This document shows positions 19,692 to 31,530 of a stretch of 64,000 nt of DNA, one piece after another (positions within the stretch are counted from its first letter, which is position 1; each line of letters opens with the position of its first letter). Both the position numbers and the translations under genes were made by a program. Below the pieces are notes generated by a model, which was not told the DNA's origin, made no database searches, and worked only from the letters and a program-made list of their open reading frames with translations. The DNA is from Cellulosimicrobium marinum (GTDB lineage: Bacteria; Actinomycetota; Actinomycetes; Actinomycetales; Cellulomonadaceae): positions 62,001 through 126,000 of the forward strand of contig NZ_JAJBZH010000002.1 in NCBI RefSeq assembly GCF_020551945.1, given 5' to 3'.

Positions 19692-19869
19692 GCCGGGACG
19701 GGGCCGGAGGGGCGGCCGTGCCGGGTCCGTGGCGCGTCTGGTTCGAGGGAGCCTCCGGAGTGAGCTTGCGAACGCAGGAGGGTACCGACCATGGAGACAG
19801 GAGCGACGCGAGGAACGAGCGGCGCGGATGGTAGACCTGGCACGGCCGCCCCTCCGGCCCCGTCCCGGC
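19692..19869. repeat. 178-bp inverted-repeat element with perfect 31-bp arms
   Basis: Bases 19692-19722 are the exact reverse complement of 19839-19869 (31 of 31), around a 116-base centre. In RNA the helix can extend five more pairs inward, one of them G-U. The arms are very GC-rich. No target-site duplication is visible at the edges. The element lies between gyrB and gyrA, in the region both would share if cotranscribed. It may be a MITE-like insertion, a processing or termination structure, or a structural DNA element. The rest of 19367-19918 holds only repeat copy A and unassigned sequence. Confidence 0.85.
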
Positions 19870-19918
19870 GCCACCGTGCCCCCGAGGCTCGTGACCCGGC
19901 GCACCCGACGCGCGCGGC

Positions 19919-22021
<2,103 letters not shown>

Positions 22022-22556
22022 GGGCAGGACTGCTCCTCGTCGTCGCGCACGACGACGGCTGCCGGCACGGGGCACGGCCCGGATCCGGCCAGGATCCGGC
22101 CGAATCCCGCGGCACGGGCGGTCGTCGACGGCTCATAGGTTCCGAGTTCCGACGTCCTGTCCCGCCCCGGTCGCGCACCGGTCGGGTCCGAGTCGGCGAC
22201 GGCCGACGGGGAACCCGGCGAGAACGCGGAGGACAGGCCGTGACACGACCCGGAATGACCCTCCCAGTCTACCCGGATCGAGCCGAATTCCGCGGATCTT
22301 CGCGCTCCGGGGCGGGGTTCGGGGGCCCGTCGTGCACGTCGCCCGCGCTGTCTCTCCACAACGTTGTCCACAGGGTTGTCCACCGGGTCGCGCTCCGCGG
22401 GCCGACAGCGCCCGTTCCACGGGATTTCGCCTGATGCGTGCGCTGTCGCACGAAATCGGTATTTCGAGCAGAAGGTGGTTGGATACCACACACCATCCTG
22501 TGTCGCCCGTCGACCGCGGAGAGGCGGTCGGCCTCATCCGAAGGGACACCCCCCCT
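22022..22556. promoter_or_regulatory. Divergent gyrB / surface-protein promoter region with DnaA-box-like pair
   Basis: This 535-bp gap contains no convincing gene. TTGTCCACA at 22364-22372 and TTGTCCACC at 22376-22384 are directly repeated 12 bases apart and are perfect or one-off actinobacterial DnaA boxes; just upstream, CCACAACGTTGT forms a short palindrome. Nearer gyrB, an 11-bp GGATCCGGCC-type unit is tandemly repeated at about 22081-22101. These could couple gyrB or surface-protein expression to DnaA. That role is inference; the matches themselves are seen. Confidence 0.5.
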
Positions 22557-24065
22557 GTGAAGAGACTTCTCGCGAGCGCGCTGACCACCGCGCTCGCTCT
22601 CGGCGGCGTCGCCGTCGCCACGGCCGCGCCCGCGTCCGCGCACACTCCTGTCGTCGAGGCGGACTGCTCCTCGCTCGACGTGAACCTGTGGGCCTACGCG
22701 AAGCGCGGCAACGAGGTCACCGTCGTCGTCGACGGGCAGACCGTCGCGCAGGAGCGGTTCGGCAGCTCCTACGCCCGGTCGTTCGAGCTCGACCCCACGG
22801 TCGCGCACACGTGGAGCGTCACCGTGGACGCCTCCGACCGCTCCCGCTACGACTGGTCCGATGACGGCGAGACGACGCCGTGCGTGCAGGACGAGGGCAC
22901 CGCGGTCCAGGTCGGGATCTACCTGTACCCGAAGCTCGACGCGTCCCGTCCCGCGGCGTGGGAGAACTCGGGGCGGCAGGAGCTCCTCGGCACGACGACC
23001 CTGACGCTGCGCGAGGACCAGCTGCGTGACGACACGCACTGGTTCACCGAGCTCCCGGAGACCGACCTCCTCGACGACGTGGACCTGTGCCTCGGGTGGG
23101 GCATCCAGCAGGACCTCCTGCGCGGCGGGCCCGACGAGTACACGATGCCGTCCACGATCACGTACCCGGACGGGACGTCGATGGACGGTCGTCTCGTGGA
23201 CTGGCAGCACCAGGAGCTCGACGACTTCGGCATCGCGCTCCCGTCGGCCGCCGAGTGCGCGACGACGCCGGAGCAGCCGACCGTGGACGAGCCGGAGACG
23301 GTCGTGCCCACGGCTCCCGCCGCCGTGGACGTCTGCGGCGCGGACGTCGACGACCTCACGGTCCCGGAGAGCACCGACGAGGTCACGTACCTCGCCACCG
23401 TGGACGGGGTCCTCGCGACGCCGACCGCCGGACACACGTTCGGTACCGAGCTCGCGGGGTACACGCTGCGCGAGGACGGGAGCGCGCTGCTCCCGGTCGA
23501 GCTCCTCGTCCCGGCCGAGGAGGAGTGCGCCCTGCTTCCCGGCGCGATCTCCGCGACGTGCGAGGGCGACACCCCCTACCTCGGCTACGAGGTCGCGCTG
23601 CCCGAGGGCGTCGAGGTCGACGAGGACGCGCCGCTGACGATCACGTTCCTGCACCCGCGGGGCGGGGAGGACCACGTCGTGACCGGCCAGCCGCTCGCCG
23701 GTCGCGTGCTGTGGCCCGGGGCGTCGGCGACGGAGCCGAAGCAGTGGCCGGGCTACGTCCGCAACGAGGACGGGTCCTACACCCAGACCGACGGCAACTT
23801 CGCGTGGACCCGCGAGGGCGTCCAGGTGCTCTTCGAGGTGAACCCGTCGTACTCGACGGTCGTCGACTACCCGCCGGCCTCGTCGGAGTGCGCGAACCCC
23901 CCGGTCGCCCCCGTGGCGGCCGAGGACGTCGAGCTGGTCGCCGACGAGCAGGGCCCGGCCCTGGCGTCGACCGGCGCGACCGTGGCCGGGGCAGCGGCGT
24001 TCGCCCTCCTGCTCGTCGCGGGCGGCGGCGTCGTCCTCTGGCTGCGCCGGCGCGTCCAGGCCTGA
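22557..24065 (+). CDS. Secreted LASTG wall-anchored surface protein
   Basis: The 502-residue product has a Sec signal peptide (MKRLLASALTTALALGG..., cleavage near ASA-HT about residue 28). The ectodomain carries several Cys residues and repeats of an immunoglobulin-like type containing PYLGYEVALP, LWPGAS and KQWPGYV. The C-terminus is a sorting signal, LASTG, then a hydrophobic helix and RRRVQA. The LAxTG form is what class E sortases use, and one is encoded at 10230-11048. The binding target is unknown. It starts at GTG 22557 with GAAGGG upstream. It lies on the opposite strand between gyrB and DUF721, interrupting a usually leftward block. Confidence 0.88.
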   Translation: MKRLLASALTTALALGGVAVATAAPASAHTPVVEADCSSLDVNLWAYAKRGNEVTVVVDGQTVAQERFGSSYARSFELDPTVAHTWSVTVDASDRSRYDWSDDGETTPCVQDEGTAVQVGIYLYPKLDASRPAAWENSGRQELLGTTTLTLREDQLRDDTHWFTELPETDLLDDVDLCLGWGIQQDLLRGGPDEYTMPSTITYPDGTSMDGRLVDWQHQELDDFGIALPSAAECATTPEQPTVDEPETVVPTAPAAVDVCGADVDDLTVPESTDEVTYLATVDGVLATPTAGHTFGTELAGYTLREDGSALLPVELLVPAEEECALLPGAISATCEGDTPYLGYEVALPEGVEVDEDAPLTITFLHPRGGEDHVVTGQPLAGRVLWPGASATEPKQWPGYVRNEDGSYTQTDGNFAWTREGVQVLFEVNPSYSTVVDYPPASSECANPPVAPVAAEDVELVADEQGPALASTGATVAGAAAFALLLVAGGGVVLWLRRRVQA

Positions 24066-24089
24066 CGCACCCCGGAGCCTGACGCTGCC

Positions 24090-24121
24090 AGGCCGGGCCG
24101 CACGTGCGTGCGGCCCGGCCT
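24090..24121. terminator. Bidirectional terminator between surface protein and DUF721
   Basis: A perfect 14-bp stem (24090-24103 with 24108-24121) and a GTGC loop lie 24 bases after the surface-protein stop and 6 bases after the DUF721 stop, between convergent genes. Confidence 0.88.
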
Positions 24122-24127
24122 CGCGGC

Positions 24128-24742
24128 TCACCCCCAGGTGTCGCGCGGGCCCGGCCCGCGCACGGACTTCTTCCCCCGACGGAAGCTCGGTCCGGCCGGG
24201 CCGAGAACGGTGACGCTCTCGACGACCCCCTCGCCGACCTCCTGTGCCAGGCGCTCCAGGAGGCGCGGCACGAGGAGACGGACCTGCGTGGCCCAGGCCG
24301 TGGAGTCGGCCCGCACGACGAGCACCTTGTCCTCGAACGTCTCCGGTTCGCAGTGGTCGGCGACCTGGTCGCCCACCACCTCGCGCCAGCGCCCGATCAC
24401 CCCGCCGACGGACACGTCGGAGACCCACCCTCGGTCGCGCAGCAGGTGCGACAGCACGTCCGCGACCCGCTGCGGGTCGCGGCCCCCGGGGCGAGCCCCG
24501 GACGTGGGCGGGTCCGCGAGGATGCGGCGACGCGGCTCCTGCCCCGGGCGCAGACCCTTGGCGCGGGCCGCGGCACGGGCCCGGTTCAGCGCCTGCCGTG
24601 CGACCTCCGCGGGCGGCGTGAGGTCCACGACGTGACCCACCGGGATCCCGGTCGCGCGGGGTGCGGTCTCCTGGTCGGGCGTGGACGACGGCGACGCCTC
24701 GCCCGCGTCCCGGTCGTCCGCCTCCCGGCCCTCGTCACCCAC
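24128..24742 (-). CDS. DUF721 (DciA-like) protein downstream of recF
   Basis: The 204-residue protein has a low-complexity N-terminus, a basic [14 protein letters not shown] segment and a C-terminal DUF721 domain (about 95-185) with [18 protein letters not shown] and [13 protein letters not shown]721/DciA proteins are related to factors that help load or act with the replicative helicase; a direct role is not proven for the actinobacterial members. It starts at GTG 24742, eight bases inside the 3' end of recF, so the two are translationally coupled. Confidence 0.87.
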   Translation of the reverse strand: MGDEGREADDRDAGEASPSSTPDQETAPRATGIPVGHVVDLTPPAEVARQALNRARAAARAKGLRPGQEPRRRILADPPTSGARPGGRDPQRVADVLSHLLRDRGWVSDVSVGGVIGRWREVVGDQVADHCEPETFEDKVLVVRADSTAWATQVRLLVPRLLERLAQEVGEGVVESVTVLGPAGPSFRRGKKSVRGPGPRDTWG

Positions 24743-25997
24743 GGGTGACCGTCCCGCCCTGCACGGCGAAGCGCGCGCCGTCGAGCACCGCGGGGACGTC
24801 CTCCGCCACCGCCGCCGTGATGACCACCTGACCCGCGCCGGCGACGAGCTCCGCCAGCCGGTCGCGGCGCCGGGCATCCAGCTCCGCGAAGACGTCGTCG
24901 AGCACGAGGATCGGCTCGCCGTCCGGGCCCCACTGGTCCGCCCACAGCAGGGACTCCATCCCCGGCGGGGCCCCGTCCTTGAGCAGGCGATAGGAGGCGA
25001 GCCGCAGCGCGAGCGCGAACGACCACGACTCCCCGTGGCTCGCGTACCCCTTCGCGGGCAGACCGCCCAGCGTCAGCACGAGGTCGTCGCGGTGCGGACC
25101 GACGAGGTTCACCCCGCGCTCCACCTCCTTGCCCCGCACCGCGCGCATCGCGTCCAGGATGCGCTGCTCCAGGGCGGGCACGTCCCCGGGGGCCGACGGC
25201 GCGTCGTCGGCCCCCTCGGCCAGCGCCTCCTCGACCGACGACCGGTACTCGACCCGCGCCTCGCCCTGCCCTGCGCTGACCTGCTCGTACGCCTCCGCGA
25301 CGTACGGGGTGAGCGCGGCCACGAGCTGCAGGCGCAGGGCGGTGATCTCGGCCCCCAGGTTCGCGAGCCGCGCGTCCCACACCTCGAGCGTGGCGAGCGC
25401 GGCCGACGGACCGTCGGTCGTCTCCTCGCCGTCGTCCACAGGCGGCGGTGGAGAACCTCGACGCCGCCCACGGCCGGACCCGCGCAACGCCGACGCCGAC
25501 TTGAGCAGCGCGCCCCGTTGGCGCAGCACCCGGTCGTAGTCCGCGAGGAGCGCCGCCACCCGGGGGACCAGCAGCACCGCGAGCTGGTCCAGGAACCGGC
25601 GGCGCCCGTCCGGGTCGCCCTTGACCAGCGCGAGGTCCTCCGGGGCGAACAGCACCGTCCGCACGATCCCCAGCACGTCGCGCGGCCGACCCGCCGGGGA
25701 ACGGTTGATCCGCGCGCGGTTCGCCTTGCCCGGGTTGAGCTCGAGCTCGACCGTGCTCGCCCGGTCACCTCGCACGACGCGCACCCGGACCACCGCACGC
25801 GGCGCCCCTGCCCGGACCAGCGGGACGTCGCCCGCCACCCGGTGGCTCGCGAGCGTCGCGACGTACCCGATCGCCTCGACGAGGTTCGTCTTGCCCTGCC
25901 CGTTCGGCCCCACCAGCGCGTTGACGCCCGGCTCCAGCTCGACGTCGACGCTCTCGTAGGAGCGGAAGTCGATCAGGGAGAGGTGGGAGACGTACAT
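24735..25997 (-). CDS. recF: RecF, DNA replication and repair ATPase
   Basis: The 420-residue SMC-like ATPase acts in gap repair by helping RecA load with RecOR. Walker A is GPNGQGKT (30-37), the signature region is VGPHRDDL, and Walker B is [12 protein letters not shown]. An insert of about 30 residues rich in Arg, Pro and Asp (about 175-205, [14 protein letters not shown]) lies in the lever-arm region. It starts ATG 25997, 81 bases after gnd, and overlaps DUF721 by eight bases. Confidence 0.95.
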   Translation of the reverse strand: MYVSHLSLIDFRSYESVDVELEPGVNALVGPNGQGKTNLVEAIGYVATLASHRVAGDVPLVRAGAPRAVVRVRVVRGDRASTVELELNPGKANRARINRSPAGRPRDVLGIVRTVLFAPEDLALVKGDPDGRRRFLDQLAVLLVPRVAALLADYDRVLRQRGALLKSASALRGSGRGRRRGSPPPPVDDGEETTDGPSAALATLEVWDARLANLGAEITALRLQLVAALTPYVAEAYEQVSAGQGEARVEYRSSVEEALAEGADDAPSAPGDVPALEQRILDAMRAVRGKEVERGVNLVGPHRDDLVLTLGGLPAKGYASHGESWSFALALRLASYRLLKDGAPPGMESLLWADQWGPDGEPILVLDDVFAELDARRRDRLAELVAGAGQVVITAAVAEDVPAVLDGARFAVQGGTVTRG

Positions 25998-26078
25998 GAC
26001 CTTCTCGGGCGGTGCGGAGCGGGCGTCGTGCTGTGCGGCTGCGGGTGGACGCGGGGAAGAGGGGGAGCGCGACGAACG

Positions 26079-27014
26079 TCAGGCGGGCGGCTCGAGCGGA
26101 CCGGCGCCGGGCGACGTCGGGCCGGCCGCCTTCACCGCGTGACCGCCGAACTGCTGGCGCAGCGCCGCGACCGCCTTGAGCGCGGGGGACTGCGTCTGGC
26201 GCGACGCGAAGCGCGCGAACAGCGCCGAGGAGATCACCGGAAGGGGCACGGCGTTGTCGATCGCCTCGTCGACCGTCCACCGGCCCTCGCCCGAGTCGTC
26301 GACCCAGTCGTCGATCGCCGCGAGCTTCGGGTCCTCCTCCAGCGCCTTGACGAACAGGTCGAGGAGCCACGAGCGCACCACGGTGCCGCGCGTCCACGCC
26401 TTCATCGTGCCGTGCACGTCCGTGACCAGGTCCTTCGCGGCCAGGAGCTCGTACCCCTCGGCGTACGCCTGCATGAGCCCGTACTCGATGCCGTTGTGGA
26501 CCATCTTCGCGAAGTGGCCGGCACCCACCCCGCCCGAGTGCACGAAGCCCTCCTCGCGCGGGCCCTCGGGGCGCAGGGCGTCGAACACCGGCATCGCCGT
26601 CTCGACGAGGTGCGTCTCACCGCCGACCATGAGGCCGTACCCGTTCTCCAGGCCCCAGACGCCGCCCGACACCCCGACGTCCAGGTAGCCGACACCCTTC
26701 TCGGCGAGCTCCGCAGCCCGCGCCTGGTCCTCCTGGTAGTACGAGTTGCCGCCCTCGACCACGATGTCGCCCTCGCCCAGCAGGGTGCCGAGCTCCGTGA
26801 CGACGGCGCGCGTCGGGTCGCCCGCCGGGACCATGACCCACACGATCCGCGGCTCGTCCGCCGGGAGCGCGGCCACCAGGTCCGCCAGGGACGCGACGTC
26901 CGACACCTCGGGGCGCGGGTCGTACCCCGTGACCTCGATGCCCGCCGCACGCACGCGCTCGCGCATGTTGGCGCCCATCTTGCCGAGACCGACCAGTCCG
27001 ATGCGGGTGACCAT
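26079..27014 (-). CDS. gnd: 6-phosphogluconate dehydrogenase, decarboxylating (short form)
   Basis: The 311-residue enzyme converts 6-phosphogluconate to ribulose 5-phosphate. The Rossmann motif is LVGLGKMGANM, and EGGNSYYQED and GAGHFAKMVHNGIEYG carry the substrate and catalytic Lys residues. At about 300 residues it is the short GndA/YqeC type rather than the 470-residue form. The ATG is 55 bases after dnaN. Gene gnd between dnaN and recF is a recurring actinobacterial arrangement. Confidence 0.94.
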   Translation of the reverse strand: MVTRIGLVGLGKMGANMRERVRAAGIEVTGYDPRPEVSDVASLADLVAALPADEPRIVWVMVPAGDPTRAVVTELGTLLGEGDIVVEGGNSYYQEDQARAAELAEKGVGYLDVGVSGGVWGLENGYGLMVGGETHLVETAMPVFDALRPEGPREEGFVHSGGVGAGHFAKMVHNGIEYGLMQAYAEGYELLAAKDLVTDVHGTMKAWTRGTVVRSWLLDLFVKALEEDPKLAAIDDWVDDSGEGRWTVDEAIDNAVPLPVISSALFARFASRQTQSPALKAVAALRQQFGGHAVKAAGPTSPGAGPLEPPA

Positions 27015-27069
27015 GCGAGACCTCCGGGACGCTGTGGGTGCGGGCGGTGTCGGTGGGGCGGCGGTGTCC

Positions 27070-28200
27070 TCAGCCGGCGAAACGGATGGGGACGAGGAGG
27101 TAGCGGTAGGCCGACGAGTCCTCGCCGTCCAGGGACTCCTGGCCCGTGAACTCCACCGGCTTGTTCGGGTGCGTGAAGCTCAGGCGCACGAAGTCCGTAC
27201 CGAGCGCGCCCAGTCCGTCGAGCAGGAACTGCGGGTTGAACGCGACCGAGATCTCCTCGCCGACGAGCACCGCCTCCAGCGCCTCCGACGCCTGCGCGTC
27301 GTCGCCCTGGCCCGCGTCGAGCACCACCTGGCCGTCCGAGAAGGACAGGCGGATCGGCGTGTTGCGCTCGGCGACGAGGGACACGCGCTTCGCCGCGTCG
27401 ATCAGCGGGGCGGTCGCGACCACCGCGTGGATCGGTGTCTCGTCCGGGAACAGACGGCGCACGGCCGGGTAGTCGCCGTCGACGAGCTGGGACGTCGTGT
27501 GGCGGCCGCCCGCCTCGAAGCCGACCAGGTCGACGCCGGCGCCCGTGCTCAGGCCCACGTTGACCAGGCCCGACCCGCCGAGGGACTTCGCGACGTCGTT
27601 CAGGGTGCGCGCGCGCACCAGGGCGACCGCCGAGTAGCTCGGGGTGACCGGGGTCCACGTGAGCTCGCGCAGCGCGAGCCGGTACCGGTCCGTGGCCAGG
27701 AGCGTGATCCGCTCGCCCTCGATCTCGACACGCACGCCCGTGAGGAGGGGCAGGGTGTCGTCGCGGCTCGCCGCCACCGTGACCTGCGCGACGGCGTGCG
27801 TCAGCTCGTCGCCCGAGACAGTCCCGGTGAGCTCCGGCATCGCGGGGAGCGCCGGGTACTCCTCCACGGGCATCGTCAGCAGGGTGAACCGGCTGGCCCC
27901 GCACGTGACCGTGACCTTCGTGCCCTCGAGGACGACGTCCACCGGCTTCGCGGGCAGGGCACGAGAGATCTCGGCCAGCAGACGACCGGAGACGAGCACG
28001 GTGCCCGGCTCGCTCACCTCGGCGGGGATCTCCGACCGGGCGGAGACCTCGTAGTCGAAGCTCGACAGGCCGATGACCCCGGAGGCGTCCGCCTCCAGCC
28101 GTACCCCGGCCAGCACGGGCGCCGGGGGTCGTGTCGGCAGGGTCCGTGCCGTCCAGGTCACCGCGTCGGCCAGGACATCACGCTCAACCCGGAACTTCAT
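27070..28200 (-). CDS. dnaN: DNA polymerase III sliding clamp (beta subunit)
   Basis: The 376-residue beta clamp forms a ring around DNA and tethers polymerase and other partners. It shows the three-domain clamp pattern, with MKFRVERDVLADAV at the start, ATDRYRLALRE in the middle domain and the terminal YRYLLVPIRFAG. I chose ATG 28200 because GAAGGG lies 7 bases upstream; a GTG six bases earlier has almost no spacing. It is the first gene left of oriC. Confidence 0.96.
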   Translation of the reverse strand: MKFRVERDVLADAVTWTARTLPTRPPAPVLAGVRLEADASGVIGLSSFDYEVSARSEIPAEVSEPGTVLVSGRLLAEISRALPAKPVDVVLEGTKVTVTCGASRFTLLTMPVEEYPALPAMPELTGTVSGDELTHAVAQVTVAASRDDTLPLLTGVRVEIEGERITLLATDRYRLALRELTWTPVTPSYSAVALVRARTLNDVAKSLGGSGLVNVGLSTGAGVDLVGFEAGGRHTTSQLVDGDYPAVRRLFPDETPIHAVVATAPLIDAAKRVSLVAERNTPIRLSFSDGQVVLDAGQGDDAQASEALEAVLVGEEISVAFNPQFLLDGLGALGTDFVRLSFTHPNKPVEFTGQESLDGEDSSAYRYLLVPIRFAG

Positions 28201-29015
28201 CCCCACACCCTTCGTCCCACCGTCCAGGATCGGACTCGATCTTCACATGTCCGCCCTGTCCCCGCTGCCTGGTGCCTCGTCGCACGCGCCGCAGGGCACG
28301 TCGGTCGGGTCAGGGGCGCGGAGAACGGCGTCGAGGTGGTCGGACCCGGGCTTCTCCTGCACGTGCTTGTCGTGCATGAACCCTACGCGAGGACGAGGTC
28401 AGGAGGAACCGGGAACGCACAGGCCGCGAGGCTGGTGGTGGAGGACGGCGAGCGACGGAGGACGTCGTCCCGGCCGAGTCGTGCAGGTCGCGTCGCAGAG
28501 CCTGATGAAGGCGTGTGGACATCTCCCCGTGAAGATCAGGTTCGTCATCGTCATCGGTGTTGTGGATTCCGTGGACAACGGGTCTCGATGCAGGTCAGGG
28601 CCGATTTTTGCGTGTGGACGGGCTGGGGGACGAGATGTGGGAAAGTCGCACGTCCTGTGGAACGGGACTTTTCCCCCACACGCTGTCCACCGACGGAGGG
28701 GTCTCCGTCCACACGAGAGGGCCGTTCGTCCACAGTTATCCACAGCAGAGTGCACAACTGTGTACCCGGGCGGGGACGAGATCGGGGAGGAGGGCACCCG
28801 TGGTCCACAGGTTCCTGGGGGAAAAGCGCAGAACGCCGCGCTGTACACAGCATCGGGATAGGGGTGTGGAAGACCGCCGAGCGCAGGAACGCGCGGATCA
28901 CGGTTCCCACAGGTCGCTGTGGATGAGTGTGGATAAGTCTGCCCACACGGTGTGGACCACGTCGAGCGGGGAGGCCCGGTCGAGGGGCGAGACCCATGAG
29001 AGGCGACGGGGGCGG
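28201..29015. other. oriC: Chromosomal replication origin (oriC)
   Basis: The 815-bp dnaN-dnaA gap is dense with DnaA boxes in both orientations from about 28514 to 28959. Perfect boxes are TTATCCACA at 28736-28744 (+) and TGTGGATAA at 28928-28936 (-). One-off sites include 28514-28522, 28570-28578, 28801-28809, 28918-28926 and 28951-28959. Several two-off sites include 28613, 28705 and 28726. A T-run at 28604-28609 and GACTTTTCCCCC near 28667 are the most AT-rich spots and may help unwinding. No open frame here looks coding. Confidence 0.93.
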
Positions 29016-30440
29016 TCAGCCTCGGTGCTGCTGCTTGATGCGGCTCGTGAGCTCGGTGACCTGGTTGTAGGTCGACCGGCGCTCCGCCATCTGCTCCGTG
29101 ATCTTGCGGTTCGCGTGCATGACCGTGGTGTGGTCCCGCCCACCGAACTGCTGCCCGATCTTCGGCAGTGACAGGTCGGTCAGCTCACGGCACAGGTACA
29201 TCGCGATCTGCCGGGCCGTGACGAGGACGCGCGAGCGCGAGCTCCCGCACAGGTCGTCGATCGTCAGTCCGAAGTAGGCGGCCGTCTGGGCGATGATCGC
29301 CGCGGGTGTGATCTCCGCCGAGTCCTCGTCCGTGATGAGGTCCTTGAGGACGATCTCCGCGAGGGGCAGGTCGACCTGCTGCCGGTTGAGGTTCGCGAAG
29401 GCGGTGACGCGGATCAGGGCGCCCTCGAGCTCCCGGATGTTCGTCGAGATGCGCGAGCCGATGTACGACAGGACGTCGTCGGGGGCGTTGAGCCGTTCGC
29501 TGCTCGCCTTCTTGCGGAGGATGGCGATGCGGGTCTCGAGGTCCGGCGGCTGGACGTCGGTGATGAGGCCCCACTCGAAGCGGGAACGCAGGCGGTCCTC
29601 GAACCCGTTGAGCTGCTTGGGCGGCAGGTCGGACGTGATGACGACCTGCTTGTTCGCGTTGTGGAGCGCGTTGAAGGTGTGGAAGAACTCCTCCATCGTC
29701 TGCTCCTTGCCCTGCAGGAACTGGATGTCGTCGATGAGGAGGACGTCCACGTCCCGGTAGCGCCGCTGGAACGACCCGGCCCTGCCCTCGCCGATCGAGT
29801 TGATGAAGTCGTTCGTGAACTCCTCCGAGTTCACGTACCGCACGCGCACGTTCGGGTACAGGTTGTGGGCGTAGTGCCCGATCGCGTGCAGGAGGTGCGT
29901 CTTGCCCAGCCCGGAGTCGCCGTAGATGAACAACGGGTTGTACGCCTTCGCCGGCGCCTCCGCGACCGCCACGGCCGCCGCGTGCGCGAAGCGGTTCGAC
30001 GAGCCGATGACGAACGTCTCGAACACGTACTTGGGGTTGAGCCGGCTCGGTTCCGCCTGAGGACGGGGCGGCGCGGGCGCGGGCAGGTCAGGGAGATCGG
30101 GCAGGTCGTCGGGGTCGACGAACGGGCGTTCGACGGCGGGACGGGACGCGGGCGCCAGGACCGGCTCGGAGCTCAGCTCGGGGTCCACGGTGATGCCGAA
30201 ACGGACGTCACGACCGAGGCACGAGGACATCGCGGTGACGAGCTCGTCGCGGACGCGCGTCTCCAGGTAGTTCCGGGTCTGCTCGTGAGGAACTGCGATG
30301 AACACCGTGTCGTCGAGGATCGCGAGCGGCTTGGCGAGACGGATGAAGGCGATCTGCCGCGGGGTGATGTCCGGGCTCGCCTCGAGGATGCTCAGGGTCT
30401 GGGCCCAGACGTCGGCGATGTTCTCGTCCGGGTTCGCCAC
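29016..30440 (-). CDS. dnaA: DnaA, replication initiator
   Basis: The 474-residue AAA+ initiator binds DnaA boxes and melts oriC. Domain I (about 1-90) is followed by a Pro/Asp-rich domain II (about 95-140), the ATPase with Walker A GDSGLGKT (174-181) and Walker [10 protein letters not shown], and the DNA-binding domain with the signature [15 protein letters not shown]. The start is GTG 30440 with GAGGA 9 bases upstream. Two DnaA boxes lie about 140 bases upstream, so it probably controls itself. Confidence 0.97.
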   Translation of the reverse strand: MANPDENIADVWAQTLSILEASPDITPRQIAFIRLAKPLAILDDTVFIAVPHEQTRNYLETRVRDELVTAMSSCLGRDVRFGITVDPELSSEPVLAPASRPAVERPFVDPDDLPDLPDLPAPAPPRPQAEPSRLNPKYVFETFVIGSSNRFAHAAAVAVAEAPAKAYNPLFIYGDSGLGKTHLLHAIGHYAHNLYPNVRVRYVNSEEFTNDFINSIGEGRAGSFQRRYRDVDVLLIDDIQFLQGKEQTMEEFFHTFNALHNANKQVVITSDLPPKQLNGFEDRLRSRFEWGLITDVQPPDLETRIAILRKKASSERLNAPDDVLSYIGSRISTNIRELEGALIRVTAFANLNRQQVDLPLAEIVLKDLITDEDSAEITPAAIIAQTAAYFGLTIDDLCGSSRSRVLVTARQIAMYLCRELTDLSLPKIGQQFGGRDHTTVMHANRKITEQMAERRSTYNQVTELTSRIKQQHRG

Positions 30441-30575
30441 GGGGCTGTCCTCACGGGTCGCGGGTGCGTCGATCCGGACGGCCTGAGGATCGACGCGCTG
30501 GGCGTCGGTGCGATCGGCGAGCGGGACGACGAGGAGGTCACGGTGATGCTGGGAAGATGGTGCCACGGGATCCGG

Positions 30576-30596
30576 TCGTCCACATAGTTGTCCACA
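30576..30596 (+). promoter_or_regulatory. DnaA box pair upstream of dnaA
   Basis: TCGTCCACA (30576-30584) and the perfect TTGTCCACA (30588-30596) are direct repeats 12 bases apart in the 577-bp dnaA-rpmH gap. This is a typical position for dnaA autoregulation. Apart from these boxes and the rpmH promoter, I see nothing assignable in 30441-31017. Confidence 0.72.
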
Positions 30597-30758
30597 GGCT
30601 GTGGGTGGACTACCGCCCAGAAGGGCTCCGGTCAAGCGGAGGCCCGAGAACCTCTCCCGACGGGGCCGCGTCGGAGACCATCGTGCCAGGTCGCAGGAGG
30701 TCGGGGGGACCGCGACGTCACGGCGATCCACGCACGGCCCACGAGGCCCGAGGCGAGT

Positions 30759-30788
30759 TTGACCCGACAGGCCCGGACAGCGTAACGT
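30759..30788 (+). promoter_or_regulatory. Candidate rpmH-rnpA promoter
   Basis: A -35 TTGACC (30759-30764) and a -10 TAACGT (30783-30788) are separated by 18 bases and point toward rpmH. They imply a leader of roughly 220 nt before the GTG at 31018. This is pattern matching only. Confidence 0.55.
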
Positions 30789-31017
30789 CAGACAGCCGTT
30801 CCAGGTGTTCTTGGCGCGCCCGCGTGAGGATGTCGGTATCGACCGCCTCACGCGAGGAACCGCTCGGCAGCACGGATCCCGTGCCCGCCGCGCCCGGACG
30901 GTCGCCGGGCGACGCCCGTCCAGCAGTACCTGATCCACCGACAGGGTCCACCGGAGCCTGTCACTGCATCGTCGAGGACATAGACGGTGTACCTCCCCGA
31001 CGTTCTTGGAGTACCTC

Positions 31018-31155
31018 GTGAGCAAGCGGACCTTCCAGCCGAACACCCGGCGCCGGGCCAAGACCCACGGCTTCCGGCTGCGCATGCGGACCCGCGCCGG
31101 CCGCGCCATCCTGGCTGCCCGCCGCCGCAAGGGCCGCAGCGAGCTCTCTGCCTGA
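31018..31155 (+). CDS. rpmH: 50S ribosomal protein L34
   Basis: The 45-residue product is very basic, with [18 protein letters not shown] and [17 protein letters not shown], the standard L34 pattern. The GTG start has GGAG 8 bases upstream. It is followed after 6 bases by rnpA, the conserved pair next to dnaA. Confidence 0.97.
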   Translation: MSKRTFQPNTRRRAKTHGFRLRMRTRAGRAILAARRRKGRSELSA

Positions 31156-31161
31156 TCTCGC

Positions 31162-31530
31162 GTGCTCCCCGCGGCGCACCGAATGCGCCGTTCCGTGGAT
31201 TTCGAACGGGCGGTGCGCCGCGGCGTGCGTGCTGGCAGGTCGACCGTGGTGGTCCATCTCTCTGACGACCCTCAGGGGGACGAGCCACCGCAGGTCGGCT
31301 TTGTCGTCTCCAAAGCCGTAGGGAACGCCGTGCACCGCAACCTCGTGAAGCGCCGACTGCGCGCCGCGACCGCGACGCGCCTCAGTGCGCTGCCCCCACG
31401 GTCGCGCGCCGTCGTGCGTGCGCTGCCTGCTGCGGCCACGGCAACCTACGAGCAGCTTGCGCGCGACGTCTCGCACGGGCTTGCGCGGGCGGGGGAGCGC
31501 CTCGCGGCGCGGCCCGAGGCGCGGTCATGA
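31162..31530 (+). CDS. rnpA: Ribonuclease P protein component
   Basis: The 122-residue basic protein assists the RNase P RNA in maturing tRNA 5' ends. The RNR-type motif [23 protein letters not shown] region (about 45-67) contains the conserved basic residues. It starts at GTG 31162 with [13 protein letters not shown], the usual N-terminus. It overlaps yidD by four bases. Confidence 0.95.
   Translation: MLPAAHRMRRSVDFERAVRRGVRAGRSTVVVHLSDDPQGDEPPQVGFVVSKAVGNAVHRNLVKRRLRAATATRLSALPPRSRAVVRALPAAATATYEQLARDVSHGLARAGERLAARPEARS

Noticed and set aside
19692-19869. Complete insertion sequence or transposon
   Set aside because: No transposase frame and no target-site duplication; only a possible non-autonomous element remains.
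24681-27149. Long + strand frame opposite recF and gnd
   Set aside because: Antisense artefact of high GC third positions; recF and gnd are unambiguous.
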